Shown here piece by piece: positions 17,535-25,011 of a stretch of DNA of 64,000 nucleotides. The position numbers and the translations under genes were made by a program. The stretch lies in NCBI GenBank assembly GCA_016703605.1, contig JADJBU010000002.1:680114-744113 (forward strand), read 5' to 3'. How positions within the stretch are numbered: the first letter of the stretch is position 1; each line of letters starts with the position of its first letter. Below the pieces are notes generated by a model. The model did no database searches. It had not been told where the DNA came from and saw only the letters and a list, made by a program, of their open reading frames with translations. This DNA is from Candidatus Villigracilis adiacens (GTDB taxonomy: Bacteria; Chloroflexota; Anaerolineae; Anaerolineales; Villigracilaceae).

Positions 17535-18431
17535 TTAGATAGATTTCACCAACTGCCAGCATGACCGGTTATACGGCGTCTCGATCCCGTGTTGCTCGCC
17601 GCGCTTCGTCACCGCGCCGCAGATGGCGTCGATCTCGGTCGGGGCGCCGCGTCGCACGTCCTGGAACATGGACGAAAGATTCTTCGCCGTCTTGCGCGCC
17701 ACTTCCTCGGCGGCTTGGATCGGGTCTTCGAACGGCAGGCTGACGCGCTCCGCTTCGGCAACCTGGGCTGTCTCACGCGCCAGAGCCGACATTGCCTTCC
17801 GCGCCCAGGGGTGATTCAACAACTCGCCGTTCGGGACTCTCAGCAGGGCTGTCAGCGGGTTGATGGCGGCGTTGATGACCAGCTTGCCCCACACGAGGGA
17901 GCGGGTATCCGCCACGATCTGCAAATTAAAGTTCGAGGAACGCAGAGCCGCCTCGATGGGGGCGAGAGCCGGATTCTGTTCCAGTGAGATGATTCCTTCG
18001 CCGCCAACTTTGACGAGTCCAGGTCCGAGCAGAGTGGCTCCGGTGGTGGTAATGCCCAGGGCGACGCGACCCGCTCCGAGGTCCCGTGAGAGCCGCTCGC
18101 GGTTGCCGAGTCCGTTTTGGAGGGTGAGGGCGATCCCATCCGGCGCGAGAATCCGCTTGAGTTGATCCGCCGCGCGTTCCGTCTGCCAACTCTTGACCAG
18201 CACGATGGCGTGTTTGATTCCCTTTACTTCATTCGGGTCGTTCGTGGCATGGACGCGATAACTGCGTTCGCGCCCTTCGCCGTCTGCGATGCGCGCGCCA
18301 TTTCGGTTCAATGCCTGCAAACCGTCCGTCCACGTCCCAAGCATCGAGACGCGATGACCCGTTTCGCTCAACCGCGCCGCAAACAGCGTGGATAACGCGC
18401 CCGTGCCGACCAGTAAGATATTCTCGTTCAT
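17535..18431 (-). CDS. panE: 2-dehydropantoate 2-reductase
   Basis: A 298-residue NADPH-dependent enzyme that reduces ketopantoate to pantoate in coenzyme A synthesis. The N-terminal dinucleotide-binding loop reads GTGALSTLFAARL (residues 8-20), the conserved Lys lies in WGKLVINAAINPLTAL near 185, and the C-terminal domain carries PTEIDAICG near 263. The gene starts 12 bases after the panB stop on the same strand, so panB and panE form an operon carrying the first two steps specific to pantothenate. ApbA/PanE paralogues with other ketoacid substrates exist, but the panB neighbour supports this assignment. Confidence 0.93.
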   Translation of the reverse strand: MNENILLVGTGALSTLFAARLSETGHRVSMLGTWTDGLQALNRNGARIADGEGRERSYRVHATNDPNEVKGIKHAIVLVKSWQTERAADQLKRILAPDGIALTLQNGLGNRERLSRDLGAGRVALGITTTGATLLGPGLVKVGGEGIISLEQNPALAPIEAALRSSNFNLQIVADTRSLVWGKLVINAAINPLTALLRVPNGELLNHPWARKAMSALARETAQVAEAERVSLPFEDPIQAAEEVARKTAKNLSSMFQDVRRGAPTEIDAICGAVTKRGEQHGIETPYNRSCWQLVKSI

Positions 18432-18442
18432 ATCAATATCCT

Positions 18443-19318
18443 TTACGCATTACGAATAAACTCGTTCCATTCGTCATCGCTCATCTCGACGGTGTGTTCT
18501 TCGGCGGGGAATCGTTTTGTCTCCACCTCGTCGATGTATTCAGCGAAGGCTTTGTTCATGGTCTCGTGCAGGTTTGCATACTTTTTGACGAACTTCGGAG
18601 TGAAGCGGTCGAACAAGCCAAGCAGGTCGTGCGTGACGAGGACCTGCCCGTCGCAGCCCGCGCCCGCGCCGATGCCGATGGTGGGAATGGAAATATGTTT
18701 GGAGATGTGTTCCGCAAGCCGCGCCGGGACCGACTCAAGCACAATGCTGAACGCGCCGGCTTCTTCGAGTATCTTTGCATCTTCAAGCAGTCGTTTCGCC
18801 GCACTCGCAGTTTTGCCCTGTGCGCGAAAGCCGCCGAGTTGATGAATGGACTGCGGCGTGAGTCCGAGGTGCCCCATTACAGGGATGCCCGCGCCGGTGA
18901 TCGCCCTGACTGCATCCGCCCGTTCGCGCCCGCCTTCGAGTTTGACCGCGTCCATGCCGCCTTGTTGCAGGAAGCGCCCGGCGTTGCGCAGGGCTTCATC
19001 CACGTTGACCTGGTATGACATGAACGGCATATCCCCGACGAGCAATGCGGCTTTTGCCCCGCGCGCCACTGCCCGCGCATGATGCAGCATTTCCTCCATG
19101 GTGACGGGCAGGGTGTTTTCATAACCGAGCACCACCATCGCGAGCGAATCGCCGACGAGGATGGAGTCGATGCCGGCTCTGTCCATCGCCGAGGCGGTTG
19201 GGTAGTCGTAGGCGGTTAACATCGTGATCGGCTCACCGCGTTCCTTCTTCTGACGGAACGTGAGAGTCGTCACTTTTTTTCTTTGTGACGTATTTGCAGA
19301 GATTGTCGTGGTAGACAT
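18443..19318 (-). CDS. panB: 3-methyl-2-oxobutanoate hydroxymethyltransferase
   Basis: A 291-residue TIM-barrel enzyme that adds a hydroxymethyl group from methylenetetrahydrofolate to ketoisovalerate, giving ketopantoate. Signatures include MLTAYDYPTASAMDRAGID, LVGDSLAMVVLGYENTLPVT, VMGHLGLTPQS and GIGAGAGCDGQVLVTHDLLG. The start at 19318 is set by GGAGGG about five bases upstream; frames reaching 19378 would add a non-family extension. First gene of the panB-panE operon and divergent from the polysaccharide regulator. Confidence 0.95.
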   Translation of the reverse strand: MSTTTISANTSQRKKVTTLTFRQKKERGEPITMLTAYDYPTASAMDRAGIDSILVGDSLAMVVLGYENTLPVTMEEMLHHARAVARGAKAALLVGDMPFMSYQVNVDEALRNAGRFLQQGGMDAVKLEGGRERADAVRAITGAGIPVMGHLGLTPQSIHQLGGFRAQGKTASAAKRLLEDAKILEEAGAFSIVLESVPARLAEHISKHISIPTIGIGAGAGCDGQVLVTHDLLGLFDRFTPKFVKKYANLHETMNKAFAEYIDEVETKRFPAEEHTVEMSDDEWNEFIRNA

Positions 19319-19447
19319 GGTACCCTCCGGTAAAGGTAGAGTCCGCTGTAGTGTGCTGACGCCCTGATACGCACACATCTTCGGTCAATGGGATTAACGC
19401 AGTCGCGTTCATATAAGATACGCGCTACATTTCCATTATAACCCCAC

Positions 19448-19475
19448 TTGACCCTTCCTTGAAGGCGGTTATAAT
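19448..19475 (+). promoter_or_regulatory. Strong promoter at the head of the polysaccharide locus
   Basis: -35 TTGACC (19448-19453), 16-base spacer, -10 TATAAT (19470-19475). It drives the winged-helix gene at 19502 and possibly the whole plus-strand locus. Confidence 0.65.
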
Positions 19476-19501
19476 TCAGCCACTGAATTTTGGAAAGAAA
19501 A

Positions 19502-19978
19502 ATGGCTGTCGAATCCACCAACGAAGAAATCCGCGAACTGACCCTGCTCGAGCAGATCGAAAGCGACCCCGATGTCAACCAGTCCACGCTTGCCACTCAA
19601 CTGGGCGTGGCGGTCGGCACGGTCAACTGGCACATCAAGCGCCTGATCGCAAAGGGCGCGCTCAAGGTCTCGCGCGCCGAACGCAAGAAACTGCGCTACA
19701 TCATCACGCCCGAAGGTCTCGCCTTGCGCGCGCGGCTGGCGGTCAATTACGTCGAGAATTCTTTTTCCGTCTACCGCCGCACCCGCCAGCGCGTGAAAGA
19801 TCATCTCGCCAAGGTCCGCAAATCCGGCTTCGACCGTGTGCGCATCACCGGCTCCGGCGACGTGGCGGATATTTGCAAGCTGACCTGCATGGAGCAGGGC
19901 ATTTCGGTCGTGACGGACAAATCCGCGCCCGCGCTGGTGGTGGACGGATATAAGATCAAACTGGAGGGCTTGGAATGA
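19502..19978 (+). CDS. Winged-helix transcriptional regulator
   Basis: A 158-residue protein with an N-terminal winged helix (about 12-75; helix-turn-helix in DVNQSTLATQLGVAVGTVNWHIKRLIAKG) of the MarR/ArsR-like class found with surface-polysaccharide genes. A basic helix follows, then a C-terminal domain (about 98-158) of Rossmann-like pattern (VRITGSGDVADICKLTCMEQGISV) that may bind a small molecule. The gene overlaps the next by four bases (ATGA), so it is coupled to the sugar epimerase and probably controls the locus. Effector unknown. The start at 19502 has GGAAAG just upstream. Confidence 0.8.
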   Translation: MAVESTNEEIRELTLLEQIESDPDVNQSTLATQLGVAVGTVNWHIKRLIAKGALKVSRAERKKLRYIITPEGLALRARLAVNYVENSFSVYRRTRQRVKDHLAKVRKSGFDRVRITGSGDVADICKLTCMEQGISVVTDKSAPALVVDGYKIKLEGLE

Positions 19979-20985
19979 CGGATAAACATGTGCTTCTCAC
20001 AGGCGGCGCGGGCTACATCGGTTCTCTCCTGACCTCGGAACTGCTGCGGCAAAATTACCGGGTTACACTCCTGGACTCTTTGCTCTTCGGCGGCGAGAGC
20101 ATCCTGCCGTTCATGAGTCATCCCAATTTTCACTTCATCAAAAGCGATGTGACCGAACACCGTGCCATCCGCGACGCGGTGAAAAAGGACTGGGGCAAGC
20201 CCGACGCTGTGATTCACCTTGCGGGCATCGTCGGCTTCCCGGCCTGTCAGGCGGTCGGCAGGCAGGTTGCGTGGAAGTACAACGTCGAGGCGACGAGGCT
20301 GGTCTTCGAGCAGTCCGCAGATTTGGGCGTGGAACGATTCGTGTTCGCATCCACCTACAGCAATTACGGTTTATCCGAAAACGGCAAACCGGTCACCGAG
20401 GAGACTCCGCTCAATCCGCAATCGCTCTATGCCGAGACGAAGATCGCCGCCGAAGAATATTTGCTGGCTCAAAAAGACGCGGTGTGTGCGCCGCTGCTCT
20501 TCCGTTTTGCCACCCTCTACGGCATCTCCCCCCGCACGCGCTTCGACCTGATCGTCAATCAATTCGTTCTCGAAGCCTTCACCAAACGTTCGCTCATCAT
20601 CTACCAGCGCGGATACTCGCGCTCGTTCGTCCACATCCGCGACGTGGTGCGCGGCGTTATCATGGGACTCGAAGCCGGGCAGGACAAAATCCGCGGGCAG
20701 GTCTTCAACCTTGGCACCGAGAACGGCAATTACTCGAAGAACGATATCGTCGGCTTTGTGTTGAAGCGCATGCCCGAAACGGTCGTGGAATACAAAGACC
20801 TGACCTTCGGCGGCGACATGCGCGACATCACCGTGTCCTTTGAAAAGATCAAGCGCGTCCTCGGATTTGAAACGACCCTGACCGTGGACGACGGCGTGCG
20901 CGAAGTGCTGTTCGCGCTGAAAAGCGGGTTGATCAAAGACCCGACGGATGATCGCTATCGGAACGCGCAGTTTATAGTTCAGTAG
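19975..20985 (+). CDS. NAD-dependent nucleotide-sugar epimerase/dehydratase
   Basis: A 336-residue extended short-chain dehydrogenase. The NAD-binding loop is LTGGAGYIGSLL (8-19), the catalytic Tyr/Lys pair is in YAETKIAAEE near 150-154, and SNYG precedes it. This shape fits UDP-glucose 4-epimerase or dTDP-glucose dehydratase relatives, but the exact sugar cannot be read from sequence. It overlaps the regulator gene by four bases. Downstream the first heptad-repeat linker begins. Confidence 0.9.
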   Translation: MTDKHVLLTGGAGYIGSLLTSELLRQNYRVTLLDSLLFGGESILPFMSHPNFHFIKSDVTEHRAIRDAVKKDWGKPDAVIHLAGIVGFPACQAVGRQVAWKYNVEATRLVFEQSADLGVERFVFASTYSNYGLSENGKPVTEETPLNPQSLYAETKIAAEEYLLAQKDAVCAPLLFRFATLYGISPRTRFDLIVNQFVLEAFTKRSLIIYQRGYSRSFVHIRDVVRGVIMGLEAGQDKIRGQVFNLGTENGNYSKNDIVGFVLKRMPETVVEYKDLTFGGDMRDITVSFEKIKRVLGFETTLTVDDGVREVLFALKSGLIKDPTDDRYRNAQFIVQ

Positions 20986-21014
20986 GTTACAGGTTGAAGG
21001 TCAAAGGTTTAAGG
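20984..21014. repeat. Heptad-period repeat
   Basis: GGTTACA, GGTTGAA, GGTCAAA, GGTTTAA in tandem, starting at the stop of the epimerase gene and running to the ATG of the four-helix-bundle remnant. Confidence 0.75.
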
Positions 21015-21016
21015 AT

Positions 21017-21187
21017 ATGACGACGGCAAAGCGATTTGAAGAGTTGGAAGTTTGGCAGAACGCCAAAGACTTGACCAACCTGGTTTATAAGGTTTCCAGG
21101 CAGGGTTTGGCTTGGGAAAATGGGGGGGGTTTAATAATGCAACTTGCCGAGGGCGCACTTTCAAATGCAGGGGGCGTAGGGGTTTGA
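21017..21187 (+). pseudogene. Truncated four-helix-bundle (S23/IVP-like) protein gene
   Basis: A 56-codon frame beginning MTTAKRFEELEVWQNAKDL, the usual N-terminus of the four-helix-bundle family related to 23S rRNA intervening-sequence proteins. After about 30 residues the match is lost: a run of eight G follows and only QLAEGALSN resembles the expected next helix. The family is normally about 115-125 residues, so this is a remnant. It is followed by about 90 bases without a recognisable feature, then heptad repeats. Confidence 0.55.
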
Positions 21188-21253
21188 ACTGCCCGGTTTA
21201 TTCATTCTGAAAGTCACCAATGCGCATGGAGTGGAGCAGATACAGTCGAATAT

Positions 21254-21276
21254 AACCTTCAACCTTCAACTGACTT
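21254..21276. repeat. Heptad-period repeat at the head of a sugar-nucleotide gene
   Basis: AACCTTC, AACCTTC, AACTGAC directly before the codons FWKDKR of the next gene, at the place where its start codon is expected. Confidence 0.7.
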
Positions 21277-21277
21277 C

Positions 21278-22234
21278 TGGAAAGACAAGAGAGCGATCGT
21301 CACCGGCGGCGGCGGGTTTCTCGGCTCGTTCGTCATCGAAAAATTGAAAGAACGCGGCGCGGCGGACATCTTTATCCCGCGCAAAAAAGATTACGACCTG
21401 ACCCAGCGCGAAGCCATCGAGCGGCTGTATGTTGATGCGCTCAAAGGTATTGACCCAAAGAACGTCGTCATCATTCACCTTGCCGCCAACGTGGGCGGTA
21501 TCGGCGCGAACCGTGAACATCCCGCTGAGTTTTTCTATGACAATATGATCATGGGCGTGGAACTCATGCACCAGGCGTACAAGCATGGCGTGGGTAAATT
21601 CGTCGCCACTGGAACGGTCTGCGCCTACCCCAAGTTCACGCCGGTTCCATTCAGGGAAGATGATCTGTGGAACGGCTACCCCGAAGAGACCAACGCCCCC
21701 TACGGACTCGCCAAGAAAATGATGCTCGTGCAGGCGCAAACCTATCGCCAGCAATACGGCTTCAACGCCATTTATCTTTTGCCGGTGAATCTGTACGGTC
21801 CGCGCGATAATTTCAACTTGCAGACCTCGCATGTCATTCCGGCGCTCATTCGCAAAGCGGTGGAAGCGGGCGAACGCGGCGACAAAGAACTGCCCGCCTG
21901 GGGCGACGGTTCTCCCACCCGCGAATTCCTCTACGTGGAAGATGCCGCCGATGGCATCATCACCGCCGCCGAAAAATATAACGGCGATTTACCCGTCAAT
22001 CTCGGCTCGGGTTATGAAATTTCCATCAAAGACCTGATGGAAATGGTTGCAAGGTTAACCGGCTTCACCGGCAAGATCACCTGGCAGACAGACAAGCCCA
22101 ACGGTCAACCCCGCCGCGGACTCGATGTTTCCCGCGCCAGGGAACTCTTCGGCTGGAGCGCGCAGGTCTCCTTTGAAGACGGCATGAAGCGCACGATTGA
22201 ATGGTTCAAGACGAATCGAGACAAAATTAAGTAG
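21278..22234 (+). CDS. GDP-L-fucose synthase-like sugar nucleotide epimerase/reductase, start codon unclear
   Basis: A 318-codon extended short-chain dehydrogenase. The frame reads WKDKRAIVTGGGGFLGSFVI, so the NAD loop GGGGFLG lies before the first canonical start (TTG at 21344), which would delete it. From the in-frame stop at 21185 to 21344 there is no ATG, GTG or TTG. Catalytic residues are TGTVCAYP and YGLAKKM; NLYGPRDNF is typical of GDP-fucose synthase (GMER) relatives. Either a rare start codon is used or the adjacent heptad repeat has overwritten the ATG. It precedes the exporter genes. Confidence 0.8.
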   Translation, partial: WKDKRAIVTGGGGFLGSFVIEKLKERGAADIFIPRKKDYDLTQREAIERLYVDALKGIDPKNVVIIHLAANVGGIGANREHPAEFFYDNMIMGVELMHQAYKHGVGKFVATGTVCAYPKFTPVPFREDDLWNGYPEETNAPYGLAKKMMLVQAQTYRQQYGFNAIYLLPVNLYGPRDNFNLQTSHVIPALIRKAVEAGERGDKELPAWGDGSPTREFLYVEDAADGIITAAEKYNGDLPVNLGSGYEISIKDLMEMVARLTGFTGKITWQTDKPNGQPRRGLDVSRARELFGWSAQVSFEDGMKRTIEWFKTNRDKIK

Positions 22235-22280
22235 GTCGAAGGTCAAAGGTCGTTCGACCTTTGACCTTCAACCTTCGACA
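22234..22280. repeat. Heptad-period inverted repeat
   Basis: GGTCGAA GGTCAAA GGTCG is followed by its complement as TTCGACC TTTGACC TTCAACC TTCGAC. Direct units on one arm and inverted units on the other give a hairpin between two genes. Confidence 0.8.
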
Positions 22281-22288
22281 GAGAAAAA

Positions 22289-23143
22289 ATGACCCAAATC
22301 TCAAAAACGAATCCTCACGAACCCCACACCGTTTACATCAAACCGTCCAAAGGTCTTGCCGCGTTAAACCTCAGCGACCTGCTGCGCTACCGCGAGCTGA
22401 TCTTCTTCATGGTCTGGCGTGATGTCAAAGTGAAATATAAACAGACTTTGCTTGGCATGGCATGGGCGGTCGTCCAACCCGTCATGACGATGCTGGTCTT
22501 CACCTTCCTCTTCGACCGCGTTGCAAAACTTCCCACCGAAGGCGTGCCTTACCCCGTCTTCTCGTTCACCGCGCTTTTGCCGTGGGGTTTGTTCGTCACC
22601 GCGCTCAACCAGGGCAGCCGCTCGCTTGTCGCGCATCAGAACATGGTGACGAAAATTTATTTCCCGCGCCTCATCCTGCCCACCGCCTCGGTCTTCGCGG
22701 GCATGGTTGACTTCGCCATCGCCTTTGTCATCCTTGTGATTTTGATGTTCTACTATCAAGTCACCCCGGCGTGGAATTTGATCTGGACCCTTCCGCTCTT
22801 CCTTTTGCTTGCGATCATCACCGCGCTGGGAGTCGCCCTCTGGCTTTCGGCGATCAACGTCCAATATCGGGATGTAAACCAAGCCCTCCCGTTTCTGACT
22901 CAGTTTTGGCTGTTTGCCACACCCGTAGCCTATTCCGCCTCTGTGATCTCGGATCGCTGGCAGCTGCTCTACTCGCTTAATCCCATGGCAGGCGTGGTCA
23001 ACGGATTCCGCTGGGCGCTGCTCGGCACAGGCAACGGACCGGATGCCGCGTTGTGGGTCTCGGTTGGAATTTCGATTCTGATCTTTGTTTCGGGTCTCTT
23101 CTATTTCAAGAGCATGGAAAAGACCTTTGCGGACACCATATAA
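22289..23143 (+). CDS. wzm: ABC-2 type polysaccharide export permease (Wzm)
   Basis: A 284-residue membrane protein with six predicted helices and an amphipathic N-terminus (LSDLLRYRELIFFMVWRDVKVKYKQT), typical of Wzm/TagG permeases. It forms the channel half of an ABC exporter that carries lipid-linked polysaccharide across the inner membrane. The ATPase gene follows after a 63-base heptad-repeat linker. Wzm/Wzt systems export a chain completed in the cytoplasm, so this locus is probably not of the Wzx/Wzy type. Confidence 0.93.
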   Translation: MTQISKTNPHEPHTVYIKPSKGLAALNLSDLLRYRELIFFMVWRDVKVKYKQTLLGMAWAVVQPVMTMLVFTFLFDRVAKLPTEGVPYPVFSFTALLPWGLFVTALNQGSRSLVAHQNMVTKIYFPRLILPTASVFAGMVDFAIAFVILVILMFYYQVTPAWNLIWTLPLFLLLAIITALGVALWLSAINVQYRDVNQALPFLTQFWLFATPVAYSASVISDRWQLLYSLNPMAGVVNGFRWALLGTGNGPDAALWVSVGISILIFVSGLFYFKSMEKTFADTI

Positions 23144-23195
23144 GTCGAAGGTCGAAGGTCGAAAATCACTTGACCTTTGACCTTTGACATTTGAC
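23143..23195. repeat. Heptad-period inverted repeat
   Basis: GTCGAAG GTCGAAG GTCGAAA on the left, TTGACCT TTGACCT TTGACAT TTGAC on the right, between the permease and ATPase genes. Confidence 0.8.
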
Positions 23196-23206
23196 AAAAA
23201 TAATTT

Positions 23207-24523
23207 ATGACCACAGCCATTTCAGTACACAACCTCGGCAAGCAATACAAGATCGGCGCGGCGGAGACCAAGTTCCGCTATAACATGCTGCGCGACGTGA
23301 TCGTGGATACGGTCTCGGCGCCCATCCGTCTGGCGAAGGCGATGATCGGCAGGTCTGACCGGCGCATGAACCAGAATTACGTCTGGGCATTGAAGGATGT
23401 TTCCTTCGATCTGGAAGAAGGCAAAGTCCTCGGCATCGTCGGGCGGAATGGGGCGGGGAAGTCCACGCTGTTGAAGATTCTCTCGCGCGTCACCGAACCG
23501 ACGACCGGAACCGTCACCGTGCGCGGACGGGTCGGCTCGCTGCTCGAAGTGGGAACCGGCTTCCACCCCGAGCTGACCGGGCGCGAGAACATCTACATGA
23601 ACGGCGCGATCCTCGGCATGAAGCGAACCGAGATCGACTCTAAATTTGATGAGATCGTGGATTTCTCCGAAGTGACGCAGTTCATTGATACGCCCGTTAA
23701 ACGCTATTCGTCGGGTATGTATTTGCGTTTGGCGTTTGCTGTGGCGGCTCACCTTGAACCGGAAATTTTGGTGGTGGATGAAGTGCTGGCGGTGGGTGAT
23801 GCCGAATTCCAGAAGAAATGTCTCGGCAAGATGGGTGACGTTGCCCAGCAGGGACGTACGGTCTTGTTCGTCAGCCATAACATGTCCGCGATTTTGCGCT
23901 TGACCCAGGAAGCGATTGTGTTGAACAAAGGTCAACTCATCATGCGCGGGCCGACTCAGGAAGCGGTGGATTACTATCTCTCGTCGGGACAGTCGCAAGC
24001 CGGGGAGCGTACTTGGGAGGCGGACGAGGTCCCGGCGGCGAGTCAGCCATTTACGCCGATCAGCCTCAAGGTCAAAGAAAGAGGCGGGAAGGTCGTGGAT
24101 ACGGTCCGGTCCACGGAACCGGTCACAGTGGAGTTCGAATACAAATTATCCTCTCCGGTTACGGGCTTGCGCGTTGGCTTGTATGTCAGCACGATGCGCG
24201 GCGAGTATGTCTTTACGTCGTTCGATACCGATACGCCGGAGTTGTACGAAAAGTTCGACACGCGCAGCGCGGGGCATTACATCAGCCGCGCCGAACTGCC
24301 CGCGGATATTTTCAATGAAGGACGTTACACCGTGGGCGTGAACGCGAGTTCGTTCGGCGTGAAGCGTTATTTCATGGACGAGAATGCGCTGGCGTTCAAC
24401 GTGGATATTTCCGGCGCGCCCGGCACGCAATGGGGCGAGCCGCGCGTGGGTCCGGTGCGACCGAGATTGAATTGGAAGATCGAGAAAAGATCAGAGATTA
24501 GAGATTGCAGGTTGAATTTGTAA
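23207..24523 (+). CDS. wzt: ABC transporter ATPase with carbohydrate-binding C-domain (Wzt)
   Basis: A 438-residue partner of the Wzm permease. Walker A GRNGAGKST is near 79-87, the signature SSGMYLRLAFA near 168 and Walker B LVVDEVLAVGD near 188. After about residue 260 a beta-rich Wzt C-terminal domain follows, which in other bacteria recognises the capped end of the polysaccharide to be exported. The final dozen residues (SEIRDCRLNL) are encoded by heptad repeats and are probably not native. It is the energising subunit of the exporter at the inner membrane. Confidence 0.94.
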   Translation: MTTAISVHNLGKQYKIGAAETKFRYNMLRDVIVDTVSAPIRLAKAMIGRSDRRMNQNYVWALKDVSFDLEEGKVLGIVGRNGAGKSTLLKILSRVTEPTTGTVTVRGRVGSLLEVGTGFHPELTGRENIYMNGAILGMKRTEIDSKFDEIVDFSEVTQFIDTPVKRYSSGMYLRLAFAVAAHLEPEILVVDEVLAVGDAEFQKKCLGKMGDVAQQGRTVLFVSHNMSAILRLTQEAIVLNKGQLIMRGPTQEAVDYYLSSGQSQAGERTWEADEVPAASQPFTPISLKVKERGGKVVDTVRSTEPVTVEFEYKLSSPVTGLRVGLYVSTMRGEYVFTSFDTDTPELYEKFDTRSAGHYISRAELPADIFNEGRYTVGVNASSFGVKRYFMDENALAFNVDISGAPGTQWGEPRVGPVRPRLNWKIEKRSEIRDCRLNL

Positions 24524-24556
24524 ACCTCCAATCTCCAATTACCAATCTCATATTAC
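24483..24556. repeat. Heptad-period repeat spanning the wzt stop codon
   Basis: ATCAGAG ATTAGAG ATTGCAG on one arm, then CCTCCAATCTCCAATTACCA units on the other. It supplies the last codons of wzt and reaches the 5' end of the capsule-type gene. Confidence 0.75.
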
Positions 24557-24559
24557 CAC

Positions 24560-25011
24560 CTGGACCAATACAACCCCCTCCGTGAAATTCTGGGCGACCT
24601 GCCCCTCACCGCCGAAATTGACTGGATGCTTCGGTCGAAGAATCGTCCGCGCAAGGATCATTACAATTTGATGCGGTTGATGAAGTCCCTGCCTGCGGCG
24701 GTGGAGGTGGTGAAGCCGTTTGCGCAAAGAGCGCACGCTTCGACTTCGCTCAGCGCGAAAAACGTTTTGTTTTTCGCCACGCTTCATTATTGGATTGAGC
24801 AATCGGCTTATTTGGGATTGGCGCTGGCGGGCATGGGACATGACGTTACGCTGTTGACGCTGCCGTATTCCGAATGGCACAAGGAAAAAGACAAGTTCAC
24901 CCAGCGTCAGCGCATTTTGCACACGAAAGATGCGCTCAAAGTTTTATCTCCGTTGGTGAAGCATGTTTCATGCTGGATATTCAGTCCTCTCCGGTGCGGA
25001 CCTGCAGCCTT
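24560..25011 (+). pseudogene. 5' part of a capsule-polysaccharide-type transferase gene (frameshifted)
   Basis: In this frame the codons read LDQYNPLREILGDLPLTAEI and on to LKVLSPLVKHVS near 24960, a continuous protein that fits directly onto the downstream frame of 24963-26201. The natural start would be MDQYNPL, but the codon at 24560 is CTG and no ATG lies upstream before the stop at 24521. The two frames differ by one base, and the switch lies in or beside the heptad repeat at 25012-25040. A gain of one 7-bp unit would give exactly this shift. An ordinary one-base error would too. Confidence 0.6.
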
